Made by a program: the position numbers and the translations under genes. A stretch of 64,000 bases of DNA from Pseudomonas cichorii (GTDB lineage: Bacteria > Pseudomonadota > Gammaproteobacteria > Pseudomonadales > Pseudomonadaceae). Below are positions 47,496-55,869 of the stretch, in pieces; the stretch's first letter is position 1, and each line of letters starts with the position of its first letter. The stretch spans positions 47,474 to 111,473 of the forward strand of contig NZ_RBRE01000061.1 of the NCBI RefSeq assembly GCF_003700275.1. The letters run 5' to 3'. The notes below the pieces were generated by a model, which was not told where the DNA came from, searched no databases, and saw only the letters and a program-made list of their open reading frames with translations.

Positions 47496-48529
47496 AACCG
47501 CTGGTGACGCCACGTGTGTTGTTTATCGGCCTGAGCATCCTGTGCATCGTTTCATTCTGGCTGTCACTGGCGCTTGGGCCAATGAGCTTGCCGCTGTCCG
47601 ATACCTTGCGTGCGGCCTTGCGTCTGACCGGGCTGCCCGTGGCCGGAGAGAGTCTTGAGCAGGCTGAATTGATTCTTGGCCAGATACGTGTGCCGCGCAC
47701 CTTGCTGGGCCTGGCGGTGGGTGCGGTGTTGGCGCTGTCCGGTGTCGCGATGCAGGGCTTGTTTCGCAACCCGTTGGCCGACCCCGGGCTGGTCGGGGTT
47801 TCCAGTGGCGCATCTCTGGGAGCTGCGCTGGCGATCGTTGGCGTTAGCCTGTGGGGAAATGTTCCGGATGCCATTGCTCCGTATCTGTTATCGGCCTGCG
47901 CTGTGGTTGGCGGGCTGCTGGTGACCAGCATGGTGTATCGCCTCGGGCGGCGCGATGGCCAGACCAGTGTGGCAACCATGCTGCTGGCCGGTATCGCGTT
48001 GACCGCGCTCTCGGTGTCGATCATCGGTTTGCTGACCTATCTGGCGGATGACGCGACGTTGCGTACGCTCACGTTCTGGAACATGGGCAGTCTTAACGGT
48101 GCCACTTACGCGCGACTGTGGCCGTTGCTGCTGGTGTGTGTGGCGATCATCTTCTGGCTGCCGCGTCGAGCCAAGGCCTTGAATGCCCTGTTGCTGGGCG
48201 AGTCCGAAGCGCGGCACCTGGGGATCAATGTCGAAGTCCTCAAGCGTGAGCTGGTTTTCTGCACGGCGCTGGGCGTCGGCGTTGCGGTGGCGGCGGCTGG
48301 CATGATCGGTTTTATCGGGCTGATCGTGCCGCATCTGATGCGCCTGCTGGCGGGCCCGGATCATCGGGTTCTGTTGCCGGCTTCGGCGTTGGCGGGAGCC
48401 AGCCTGCTGCTGTTTGCCGATATTATTGCGCGGCTGGTGATGGCGCCTGCGGAGTTGCCTATCGGCATCGTTACGGCACTGCTGGGTGCGCCGTTCTTTC
48501 TGTATCTGCTGGTGCGAGGGCGTCACTGA
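47492..48529 (+). CDS. phuU: Haem ABC transporter permease (FecCD family)
   Basis: A 345-residue inner-membrane permease with about ten helices. Family marks include LILGQIRVPRTLLGLAVGAVL, LALSGVAMQGLFRNPLADPG, the GSL-type segment FWNMGSLNGATYARLW and the NBD-coupling loop AAGMIGFIGLIVPHLMRLL. It shares ATGA with phuT and TGATG with phuV, so the three are tightly coupled. Confidence 0.95.
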   Translation: MKPLVTPRVLFIGLSILCIVSFWLSLALGPMSLPLSDTLRAALRLTGLPVAGESLEQAELILGQIRVPRTLLGLAVGAVLALSGVAMQGLFRNPLADPGLVGVSSGASLGAALAIVGVSLWGNVPDAIAPYLLSACAVVGGLLVTSMVYRLGRRDGQTSVATMLLAGIALTALSVSIIGLLTYLADDATLRTLTFWNMGSLNGATYARLWPLLLVCVAIIFWLPRRAKALNALLLGESEARHLGINVEVLKRELVFCTALGVGVAVAAAGMIGFIGLIVPHLMRLLAGPDHRVLLPASALAGASLLLFADIIARLVMAPAELPIGIVTALLGAPFFLYLLVRGRH

Positions 48530-49296
48530 TGTTGCGAGCCGAAAAGCTGCATATCCATCGCGGCGCACAAAGCGTTCTTGCGGATATCGATCTGCACTTG
48601 CAGCCCGGGCAAGTACTGGGTGTGCTCGGTCCCAACGGGGCAGGCAAAAGTACGTTGCTGGCTGCCCTGTGTGGCGAGCTCAAGCCATCGCAAGGAGAGG
48701 TCTGGCTGCAACAGCGTCTGCTCGCGCAGTGGCAGGGCGCGGAACGGGCACGCAGCCTGGCAGTACTGCCGCAGAGCTCGACCCTGAGTTTTGCATTCCG
48801 CGTCGATGAAGTGGTCGCCATGGGGCGTCTGCCTCATGAAACCGGCCATGACATTGATCGGCAAATCGTCCGTGACGCGCTGCAGGCTGCCGATGCCTTG
48901 CATCTTGGCGAGCGCAGTTACATGGCCCTGTCAGGTGGCGAGCGTCAGCGGGTGCACCTGGCCCGGGTGCTGGCGCAGCTATGGCCTGGGACCAGCGGTT
49001 GCACGCTGTTGCTCGATGAGCCGACCTCCATGCTCGATCCTTTGCATCAGCACACGACACTGCAGGCAGTGCGGGATTTTGCCAGTCGTGGCGTGGCTGT
49101 CATGGTTATCTTGCATGATCTGAATCTGGCGGCCCGCTACTGTGATCGTCTATTGTTACTCGACAAGGGAAAGATGTACGCGCTGGATCGTCCCGAAGTC
49201 GTCTTGCAACCCGATGCACTCAAGGCAGTATTTGGTCTTGAGGTGCTGGTACAGACACATCCCGAAAGAGGACATCCGTTAATCATCGCGCGATGA
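48529..49296 (+). CDS. phuV: Haem ABC transporter ATP-binding protein
   Basis: A 255-residue ATPase with Walker A LGPNGAGKSTLLAAL, the signature LSGGERQRVHLARVL, Walker B CTLLLDEPTSMLDP and the switch His in VILHDLNLAARYCDR. It powers PhuU. The phuW lipoprotein gene follows after 13 bases. Confidence 0.95.
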   Translation: MLRAEKLHIHRGAQSVLADIDLHLQPGQVLGVLGPNGAGKSTLLAALCGELKPSQGEVWLQQRLLAQWQGAERARSLAVLPQSSTLSFAFRVDEVVAMGRLPHETGHDIDRQIVRDALQAADALHLGERSYMALSGGERQRVHLARVLAQLWPGTSGCTLLLDEPTSMLDPLHQHTTLQAVRDFASRGVAVMVILHDLNLAARYCDRLLLLDKGKMYALDRPEVVLQPDALKAVFGLEVLVQTHPERGHPLIIAR

Positions 49297-49309
49297 ACAG
49301 GTAGGGCGC

Positions 49310-50215
49310 ATGCGTTGTCTTTTCCTGGTCGTGACGCTGGTTTGCCTCAGTGCTTGCCAAGTATCGCGTCCGTTGCTGAATATACCGTCTTGGCAAAGCC
49401 CGGGTGGGCATGAGCATTTGGATTTAGGCATGATTCGTGACAACAAGAGTGGGCAGGTGCTGACCGCACAACAGCTTGCTGAGCGTCTTGCAGTTGCCCC
49501 ACGTATTCTGGTTGGTGAACAACACGACAATCCCGATCACCACGCATTAGAGTTATGGCTGATGCAGGTACTGGCTGCCCGCCGCCCGCAGGGCAGCCTG
49601 CTGCTGGAAATGCTGAATCCCGATCAGCAGGCCCGGGTCGATGCGGTTCAGGCGGATCTGGCCGAGGAGAAATACCCGGTCGACTTGCCGTTTGCGCTGC
49701 AATGGCAAAAGGGCTGGGACTGGTCGCTGTATGGGCCGCTCATGCGCTATGTGCTGGCGCAACCCTATCCGGTACTGTCCGCCAACCTCGATGCGAATGA
49801 AGTCATGTCGATCTACAGGGAAATCCCTGAATTCAGCGGTGATCGGTCGACGGCTCCAGCGGTGCGTGAGCGTCTGCTGGCGCAGATTCGTGATGCTCAC
49901 TGTGGCGTGTTACCCGAAGAACAGTTGCCCGCGATGCTGGCGGTACAGCAGCAACGTGATCGACGCATGGCTCAACGTCTGTTGGCCGCACCGGTTCCCG
50001 CCATGCTGTTTGCCGGGAGCTGGCATGTGCGCAAGGATGTGGGAATACCTTTGCATCTGGCTGACCTGGGCGTTGCCGAGCCAGCGGTGGTGCTGCTTCT
50101 GGCGCAGGAAGGTGAAGAGGTCGAGCCGCAGAGTGCCGATTACGTCTGGTATACCGCGGCCATGCCTGACAAGGACTATTGCGCTCAGTTGCGCAGGCCA
50201 GTAGCAGGCACTTGA
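49310..50215 (+). CDS. phuW: ChaN-family haem-binding lipoprotein PhuW
   Basis: A 301-residue lipoprotein: lipobox VCLSAC places the acylated Cys at residue 16. The ChaN-type core has ILVGEQHDNPDHHALELWLM, LLLEMLNPDQQARVDA and AMLFAGSWHVRKDVGIPLHL. ChaN of Campylobacter binds stacked haems, and phuW closes the phu operon in P. aeruginosa. Outer-membrane haem binding or storage is therefore likely but inferred. Confidence 0.85.
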   Translation: MRCLFLVVTLVCLSACQVSRPLLNIPSWQSPGGHEHLDLGMIRDNKSGQVLTAQQLAERLAVAPRILVGEQHDNPDHHALELWLMQVLAARRPQGSLLLEMLNPDQQARVDAVQADLAEEKYPVDLPFALQWQKGWDWSLYGPLMRYVLAQPYPVLSANLDANEVMSIYREIPEFSGDRSTAPAVRERLLAQIRDAHCGVLPEEQLPAMLAVQQQRDRRMAQRLLAAPVPAMLFAGSWHVRKDVGIPLHLADLGVAEPAVVLLLAQEGEEVEPQSADYVWYTAAMPDKDYCAQLRRPVAGT

Positions 50216-50334
50216 TGCGACTGGTTCGGTTTTTTCTCTTCTTTAAGTAGTCCTTTTCCCTGACGGCACTGCGTCCCTGTCTGGCCAGGGGCGCTCGTAT
50301 ATTGTCCGGCTCATGTTTTTCGGAGCGGGACGCC

Positions 50335-51114
50335 ATGAAAGAAATGACAGCAGATGATGAGCGACTGGCCTTGCAGGCACTAAGCCTGCTGGAACTGTTC
50401 GCCTTTAGCCGTGATGACAGTGAACAACGGATTGTCGGTATGTGCCAACGCGCAGTGACGCCCCTGGGGCAGGTGGCAGCGGTGTGCGTGGCTCCGCGTT
50501 TTGTCTGTCTGGCACGTACCACGCTCGATCGTCTGCTGGCACCGGGTGTCCGGGTGGTCGCACTGGTCAACTTCCCCTATGGCGGTTCGAGTATCGAGCC
50601 TGTTCTGAGTGAAGTGCGGGCCGCCGTGATGTCGGGCGCCGACGAGATAGATGTCGTCTATCCGTTTCACGCCCTTTTGTACGGTGATCAGCAAACCGGC
50701 ATGGATATGATCACGGCTTGCAAGGCCGCATGCGGCAATAGCGTGACATTGACCGTTACCCTCGAGACCGGTGGTTTACGTGACCCGCAGATCATCCTGC
50801 AAGCTTGCCGCAGTGCCATTCTGTTCGGTGCTGATTTTCTCAAGACCAGCACCGGCAAGGGGCTGGCGAGTACCACGCCGCAGGCTGTGCGCATCATGCT
50901 TGAGTCGATTGCCGAAGTAGGCGGGCAGGTTGGTTTCAAGGCGGCCGGAGGTATCCGAACGTTCGGTGATGCCAGGGTCTTCATGGAGATGGCGCGTTCG
51001 CGTTTCGGACCGCAGTGGGTCAACGTCGACAGAGTGCGCCTGGGAGCTTCGAGCCTGCTGGGCGATTTGCTGGCGCGTCTTGGGATACTGGAGTCCGATG
51101 CCAGGCGACCCTGA
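50335..51114 (+). CDS. deoC: Deoxyribose-phosphate aldolase
   Basis: DeoC cleaves 2-deoxyribose-5-phosphate to acetaldehyde and glyceraldehyde-3-phosphate in deoxynucleoside breakdown. The 259 residues equal the E. coli length. The Schiff-base Lys lies in GADFLKTSTGKGLAS and the second Lys in VGFKAAGGIRTFGDA; DEIDVVYPFHALL carries the family aspartate region. ATG 50335 follows GGAGCGGGA. No other deo genes are nearby; its place next to the haem and PrrF genes may be chance. Confidence 0.95.
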   Translation: MKEMTADDERLALQALSLLELFAFSRDDSEQRIVGMCQRAVTPLGQVAAVCVAPRFVCLARTTLDRLLAPGVRVVALVNFPYGGSSIEPVLSEVRAAVMSGADEIDVVYPFHALLYGDQQTGMDMITACKAACGNSVTLTVTLETGGLRDPQIILQACRSAILFGADFLKTSTGKGLASTTPQAVRIMLESIAEVGGQVGFKAAGGIRTFGDARVFMEMARSRFGPQWVNVDRVRLGASSLLGDLLARLGILESDARRP

Positions 51115-51123
51115 TCAACACGC

Positions 51124-51237
51124 AAAAAAAGACCCGGCAAAAAGCCGGGTCAAAAACCGTGATTAGCCTGATGAGGAGATAATCCTGAAAGTCCGAACCA
51201 AGGTCTTTCAGGTTATCGGCCAGTCTCGCGACCGGTT
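51124..51237 (-). ncRNA. prrF: PrrF-type iron-responsive small RNA
   Basis: PrrF RNAs are made in iron starvation and repress mRNAs of iron-using proteins such as sodB and acnB, with Hfq. Reading minus, the RNA begins AACCGGTCGCGAG, has a hairpin CCTGAAAG/CTTTCAGG (51212-51184), then the highly conserved single-stranded target-pairing core containing ATTATCTCCTCATCAGGC (within 51184-51159), and ends in the terminator GACCCGGC-TTTTT-GCCGGGTC followed by seven T residues. The length of about 114 bases fits PrrF1/2. Unlike P. aeruginosa there is only one copy, so no PrrH read-through RNA is possible. Confidence 0.95.
51131..51151 (-). terminator. Terminator of prrF
   Basis: GACCCGGC and GCCGGGTC form an 8-bp stem with a five-base loop, followed on the minus strand by seven T residues (51130-51124). 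It has no T run on the plus strand, so deoC, which ends 17 bases away, is not clearly served by it. Confidence 0.9.
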
Positions 51238-51239
51238 GT

Positions 51240-51271
51240 GATAATCATAACGATTCTCATTTCTAAGTCAA
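51240..51271 (-). promoter_or_regulatory. Fur-repressed promoter of prrF
   Basis: On the minus strand TTGACT (51271-51266) and TATGAT (51249-51244) are 16 bases apart. GATAATCATAACGATTCTC (51240-51258 on plus) matches 15 of 19 bases of the Fur consensus and covers the -10 box. This is a strong promoter fully occluded by Fur when iron is present. Confidence 0.9.
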
Positions 51272-51316
51272 CAGTTCTTTTTTCGTACATGAATTTGCCC
51301 GTTGAATCCGGGTCGG

Positions 51317-51337
51317 AGCGAATTCATTCGCGAAGAA
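51317..51337. repeat. Half REP-like element
   Basis: GCGAATTCATTCGCGAA contains the TCATTCGCGAA end of the elements near 30893 and 43240, with a short internal palindrome GCGAAT/ATTCGC. No matching left arm was found, so it may be a remnant. Confidence 0.5.
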
Positions 51338-51419
51338 GGTATGAAGAGAAGGGCATTACAAAATCAACGCAACACAAAGCCCGCATGCATTGCGCACGCA
51401 GGCTTGATGGATGTGTTAC

Positions 51420-51764
51420 TTAGCGCGTGTGGTAGCGCATGCGGGTTCCGAAGGTTACCGACATGCGGATCTCGTCTGCCGACAGCTCGGGCGGGAAGAA
51501 CGCTCCCGAGATTTGCGCATGGGCAATACTCGCGCCTTCCATCGGGGTGTGGCGCAAGTCCAGGCCGCGCAAGTCTGCCGAGCGGAAGTAGGCGTCAGTA
51601 AAATCGATGCCTGCGGTATCGAGAGCACGCAAGTCCAGGCCCCGGAAATCCCCGCCGGCCATGTCGATCGTGCCTGTTTTGGGCTTCTCTTGATTGAAGC
51701 CTTCGACATCATCTCTACGCAACAGCATGTAAAGCGGCGAATCGAGCTGTTTGGGCTGGCTCAT
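51420..51764 (-). CDS. Small pentapeptide-repeat protein
   Basis: A 114-residue protein whose middle (about 37-90) has A(D/N)LXX-like pentapeptides: GGDFRGLDLRALDTAGIDFT, then YFRSADLRGLDLRHTPMEGA and SIAHAQISGAFFP. The start is MSQPKQLDSPLYMLLRRDDV. This would form one or two turns of a right-handed quadrilateral beta helix. It is much shorter than DNA-mimic gyrase protectors such as Qnr, so that role is not supported. Function unknown. Confidence 0.8.
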   Translation of the reverse strand: MSQPKQLDSPLYMLLRRDDVEGFNQEKPKTGTIDMAGGDFRGLDLRALDTAGIDFTDAYFRSADLRGLDLRHTPMEGASIAHAQISGAFFPPELSADEIRMSVTFGTRMRYHTR

Positions 51765-51858
51765 GGGTGCCTCTGGGTACGTTAGTATTATGGCGCCATT
51801 ATATCGCCATCATTGTCGAGCCGTGAAGCACTACCTGCCCAACGGCTCTGCTATCAAT

Positions 51859-53397
51859 TCACAGCCCTGGCAAGTATTGACGAAGGTTCTCGACAAGCTG
51901 GTCCAGATCACTGCTCTTGTTGGTTTCAACGCGCTTGCTACGCAGGGTTTCGTCCGCATCAAGTGGCTCGCGACTGGCCTGCTGAGCTTCGATGACCTCC
52001 AGGGTTGCGTCCGAAGGATCGTTATTCTGCTCCTGGCGTTGTTTTAGCCAGCCGGCAATCACTGCCTGTGGCGCTTCGCAATCCAGAATCAGAAAAGGCA
52101 CACCCGTTGTTTCGGCAGCTTTGGCCGCAGCATTACGTTGATCGTGCTTGAGATACGTGGCGTCGATCACAGCGGAGAAGCCAGCACGCAGAATGGTTTC
52201 AGCCAACTGGTGCAGATGGTCATAGGTTGCCTTGCTGGCTTCAGCGCTATACAGCCCGGCGTCTTGCTCCTTGAAGAGGCGTTTGCGCTCGACATCCGAG
52301 CGCAGGCGAATGGCGCCCAGCGACTCGACCAGGCGCATTGCCACATGGCTTTTGCCCACGGCCGAGACGCCATGAGTGATAGCCAGGAAGCGTGACGGAA
52401 TGGCGCTGTAGCTCTCGGCCAGGTTGGCGTAATTGCGGTATTGGCGCAGGGTGGCGGCACGCTGCACACCGTCGGCGTCTGCGGGCTGGCTGAACAGCGC
52501 AACCTTGGCGCGAACCAGGGCGCGATAGGCCTTGTAGAAATTGAGCAGTTCCAGGCCCTGGTAATCACCAGTCTGTTCCAGATATTGACTGATGAGGCGA
52601 CGCGACAGGGATTTCAGACCGCGGTCTTCGAGGTCCATGGCCAGGAAGCCGATGTCTGCGTAGACGTCAGTCATGCGGAAAGGTTCGTTGAATTCGATGC
52701 AGTCGAAAATCACCACCTTGCCGTCGATCACCGTGGCGTTGCCCAGGTGAATATCACCATGGCATTCACGGATGAAGCCTTCAGCCTTGCGCCGGGCCAG
52801 CAGGGGTTTGAGGCGCTCGAAGCTCGACTCGGCCCAGGCTTGCAGGGAGTCGAGTTGCAAGAGGTCTGCCTTTTCGCTGATGAGCGGGCGAATCTGCTCG
52901 AAGTTCTGCAGGACCGGTGCCATGACGCTGTCAGGAGAGCCCAGCTCATTTTCGCCCAGCACTTGAGGCGCATTGATATGAGCACTGGCAATCTGGTTGG
53001 CCAGTTGATCGATGTGTCCTGTGGTCAGTTCGCCATTGGCTTGCAGTGTGCTGAGCAGGCCTTCCTGGGAGAACTGTCGCATCTTCAGGGCGTATTCGAT
53101 GGCTTCACCGCTGCCTCCCAATTGCGGCGCTTCTGCGGAACCGGTGACCGGGATGACTTCCAGGTAAAGGTCTTCGGTCATGCGCTGGTTCAGGCGCAGT
53201 TCTTCATTACAGAAGTGTTTGCGGGCGGCGAGGGTCGTGAAGTCGAGGAAACCGAAGTTGACCGGTTTCTTGAATTTATAGACATAGCTGCCGGTGAGCA
53301 GGACCCATGAAATATGCGTCTCGATAACCCGGAAATTCTCTACCGGATGGGGGAAGAGTGCGGGGTTCTGCAGGGCTGCAATCAATGGCTGGCTCAC
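51859..53397 (-). CDS. Two-domain protein: aminoglycoside phosphotransferase-like plus P-loop kinase
   Basis: About 512 residues. The N-terminal part (to about 320) is kinase-like: SYVYKFKKPVNFGFLDF resembles the nucleotide-binding Lys region, and ECHGDIHLGNATVIDGK with VIFDCIEFNEPFR resembles the catalytic HGDxHxxN and ID motifs of aminoglycoside phosphotransferases. The C-terminal part has a P-loop ITHGVSAVGKSHVAMRL and SAVIDATYLKHDQRNAA, like small gluconate/zeta-toxin-type kinases. The family is widespread but uncharacterised; resistance is not implied. GTG 53397 has AAGGA seven bases before it. It is divergent from mrcB. Confidence 0.8.
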   Translation of the reverse strand: MSQPLIAALQNPALFPHPVENFRVIETHISWVLLTGSYVYKFKKPVNFGFLDFTTLAARKHFCNEELRLNQRMTEDLYLEVIPVTGSAEAPQLGGSGEAIEYALKMRQFSQEGLLSTLQANGELTTGHIDQLANQIASAHINAPQVLGENELGSPDSVMAPVLQNFEQIRPLISEKADLLQLDSLQAWAESSFERLKPLLARRKAEGFIRECHGDIHLGNATVIDGKVVIFDCIEFNEPFRMTDVYADIGFLAMDLEDRGLKSLSRRLISQYLEQTGDYQGLELLNFYKAYRALVRAKVALFSQPADADGVQRAATLRQYRNYANLAESYSAIPSRFLAITHGVSAVGKSHVAMRLVESLGAIRLRSDVERKRLFKEQDAGLYSAEASKATYDHLHQLAETILRAGFSAVIDATYLKHDQRNAAAKAAETTGVPFLILDCEAPQAVIAGWLKQRQEQNNDPSDATLEVIEAQQASREPLDADETLRSKRVETNKSSDLDQLVENLRQYLPGL

Positions 53398-53514
53398 GGA
53401 CGATCCTTCAAGAGTGGATTCAGAAATGGCATTGCTAAAGGCCGTTATTATGGCCGCTCGGCGCGAGGCTGCAAACCGCTTGCGAGGGCGTCTGTCGGTC
53501 CTTGGCAAAGTGCG

Positions 53515-53520
53515 TATAAT
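53515..53520 (+). promoter_or_regulatory. TATAAT box close to mrcB
   Basis: A perfect TATAAT ends eight bases before the mrcB ATG. If used, the transcript would have almost no leader. The -35 region (CTGTCG at 53492) is weak. Confidence 0.4.
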
Positions 53521-53528
53521 CCGCGGCC

Positions 53529-55853
53529 ATGACTCGATCCCGTACTTCTCGTAGTTCCAAAAAACAAGCTTCCCGCGGCCTTCCCAAGTGGCTGGGCTGG
53601 TTGCTGAAGCTCAGTATTGTCGGCTTTGTGGCGCTGGCTTGCGTTGCCGTGTACCTGGATGCTGTGGTCCAGGAGAAGTTTTCCGGCAAGCGCTGGACCA
53701 TTCCGGCCAAGGTCTACGCCCGTCCTCTGGAGCTGTTCGTAGGCCAGAAACTGAGTCGCGATGACTTCCTCATCGAACTCGACGCGCTGGGCTATCGTCG
53801 CGAAAGCGTGGCCAATGGCCCGGGCGCGGCTTCGGTGAATGGCAATACGGTCGATCTCAATACCCGCGGCTTTCAGTTCTATGAAGGCACCGATCCTGCC
53901 CAGCAGGTGCGCGTGCGCTTTTCCGGCGACTATGTTGCTGACCTGACCTCCGGCAGCAGTGGCGCCAAGCTCGCAGTGGCAAGGCTTGAACCGTTGATGA
54001 TCGGCGGTCTGTATCCGAAGAATCTGGAAGACCGGATTCTGATCAAGCTCGATCAGGTGCCGCCGTATCTGCTCGATGCGCTGGTGACGGTCGAGGATCG
54101 TGATTTCTATCATCACTTCGGGGTATCGCCAAAATCCATTGCCCGCGCCATGTGGGTCAACACCTCGCAGGGACAGATGCGTCAGGGCGGCAGTACGCTG
54201 ACCCAGCAGTTGGTCAAGAACTTCTACCTGACCAACGAGCGCAGCCTGACGCGCAAACTGACCGAAGCCATGATGTCGCTGCTGCTGGAGCTGCATTACA
54301 GCAAGCAGGAAATTCTCGAGGCTTACCTCAACGAGGTATTCGTCGGGCAGGACGGTCAGCGTGCGGTGCATGGGTTCGGTCTGGCCAGCCAGTATTTCTT
54401 CAGCCAGCCCTTGTCGGAACTGAAGATTCATCAGGTGGCGCTGCTGGTCGGACTGGTCAAGGGGCCGTCCTATTACAACCCGCGGCGTAATCCCGAGCGT
54501 GCGCTGGAGCGACGCAATCTGGTCCTCGATCTGCTGGAGCAACAGGGCGTTGCCACTGCGCAAGTGGTCGAAGCTGCCAAGAAGATGCCTCTGGGCGTGA
54601 CCAGGACCGGCAGTCTGGCCGACAGCTCGTTCCCGGCGTTTCTCGATCTGGTCAAGCGTCAGTTGCGTGAAGACTACCGCGACGAAGACTTGACCGAAGA
54701 AGGGCTGCGGATTTTCACCAGTTTCGATCCGATCCTGCAGATGAAATCCCAGGCCGCCATGGACGAAACGTTCAAGAGGCTGTCCGGCCGTAAAGGTGCG
54801 GACGAGGTTGAGTCGGCCATGGTCGTGACCAACCCCGAGACGGGCGAGGTGCAGGCCTTGCTGGGTAGTCGTCAGGCCGGTTTCGCAGGCTTCAACCGCG
54901 CCATCGATGCAGTCCGGCCAATTGGCTCGCTGGTCAAGCCGGCGGTGTATCTCACCGCTCTGGAGCGTCCGAGCCAGTACACCCTGACCAGTTGGGTGAC
55001 CGACGAGCCGTTTCAGGTCAAGGGCGCGGATGGCCAGATCTGGAAACCGCAGAATTACGACCGCAAGTCGCACGGCAATATTTTCCTGTATCAGGGCCTG
55101 GCGCATTCCTACAACCTGTCGACGGCCAAGCTGGGTCTGGAGCTGGGCGTGCCGAATGTCTTCAAGACTCTCGCCAAGCTGGGCGTGACCCGCGAGTGGC
55201 CGGCGTTCCCCTCCATGTTGCTCGGTGCTGGCGGCTTGAGCCCGATGGAAGTTGCCACCATGTATCAGACGATTGCCAGCGGCGGCTTCAATACGCCGAT
55301 GCGTGGCATTCGCAGTGTGCTGACTGCCGAAGGTGAGCCGCTCAAGCGTTATCCGTTTCAGATTGAACAGCGCTTCGATCCGGGCGCCATTTATCTGGTG
55401 CAGAACGCAATGCAGCGGGTAATGCGCGAAGGTACGGCCAAGTCGGTCTACAGCGTGCTGCCAGCTTCCTTGAACCTGGCCGGCAAGACCGGTACCAGTA
55501 ACGATTCGCGCGACAGTTGGTTCGCAGGTTTCAGCCAGGATCTGCTGGCGGTGGTGTGGATGGGCCGTGACGACAACGGCAAGACGCCGTTTACCGGTGC
55601 CAGCGGTGCCTTGCAGGTCTGGACCAGTTTCATGCGCAAGGCTGACCCGCTGCCGCTGGACATGGCCATGCCGGATAACGTGGTCCAGGCGTGGGTCAAT
55701 GCCCAGACCGGTCAGGGATCGGATGCCAACTGCCCGAATGCCGTGCAGATGCCGTATATTCGCGGCAGTGAGCCTCAGCCCGGCGAGACATGTAGCGGTA
55801 GCCCGGCGCCCGCCACTGAAGTATTGGATTGGGTCAAGGGTTGGTTGAATTAA
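53529..55853 (+). CDS. mrcB: Bifunctional penicillin-binding protein 1B
   Basis: PBP1b polymerises glycan strands and crosslinks peptides. The 774-residue protein has a short cytosolic basic tail, one membrane anchor (LKLSIVGFVALACVAVYL), a UB2H-like domain near 75-160 that receives the activator lipoprotein, the glycosyltransferase domain (TVEDRDFYHHFGVS, RQGGSTLTQQLVKNFYL, EAYLNEVFVGQ) and the transpeptidase domain with Ser in RPIGSLVKPAVYL, SYN in HSYNLSTAKLGLE and KTG in AGKTGTSNDSRDSWF. The P. aeruginosa homologue is often called ponB. Confidence 0.97.
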   Translation: MTRSRTSRSSKKQASRGLPKWLGWLLKLSIVGFVALACVAVYLDAVVQEKFSGKRWTIPAKVYARPLELFVGQKLSRDDFLIELDALGYRRESVANGPGAASVNGNTVDLNTRGFQFYEGTDPAQQVRVRFSGDYVADLTSGSSGAKLAVARLEPLMIGGLYPKNLEDRILIKLDQVPPYLLDALVTVEDRDFYHHFGVSPKSIARAMWVNTSQGQMRQGGSTLTQQLVKNFYLTNERSLTRKLTEAMMSLLLELHYSKQEILEAYLNEVFVGQDGQRAVHGFGLASQYFFSQPLSELKIHQVALLVGLVKGPSYYNPRRNPERALERRNLVLDLLEQQGVATAQVVEAAKKMPLGVTRTGSLADSSFPAFLDLVKRQLREDYRDEDLTEEGLRIFTSFDPILQMKSQAAMDETFKRLSGRKGADEVESAMVVTNPETGEVQALLGSRQAGFAGFNRAIDAVRPIGSLVKPAVYLTALERPSQYTLTSWVTDEPFQVKGADGQIWKPQNYDRKSHGNIFLYQGLAHSYNLSTAKLGLELGVPNVFKTLAKLGVTREWPAFPSMLLGAGGLSPMEVATMYQTIASGGFNTPMRGIRSVLTAEGEPLKRYPFQIEQRFDPGAIYLVQNAMQRVMREGTAKSVYSVLPASLNLAGKTGTSNDSRDSWFAGFSQDLLAVVWMGRDDNGKTPFTGASGALQVWTSFMRKADPLPLDMAMPDNVVQAWVNAQTGQGSDANCPNAVQMPYIRGSEPQPGETCSGSPAPATEVLDWVKGWLN

Positions 55854-55869
55854 GCAATGAGGGTGTGAC

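Noticed and set aside
51115..51419. Second tandem prrF copy
   Set aside because: Searched for another copy of the conserved core and terminator around the first; only one is present.
51420..51764. Pentapeptide protein as a quinolone-resistance (Qnr-like) gene
   Set aside because: Too short, with only about ten irregular repeats and no dimer-forming C-terminus.
51859..53397. Aminoglycoside resistance gene
   Set aside because: The kinase-like half is fused to a second P-loop domain and belongs to a widespread chromosomal family; resistance is not supported.
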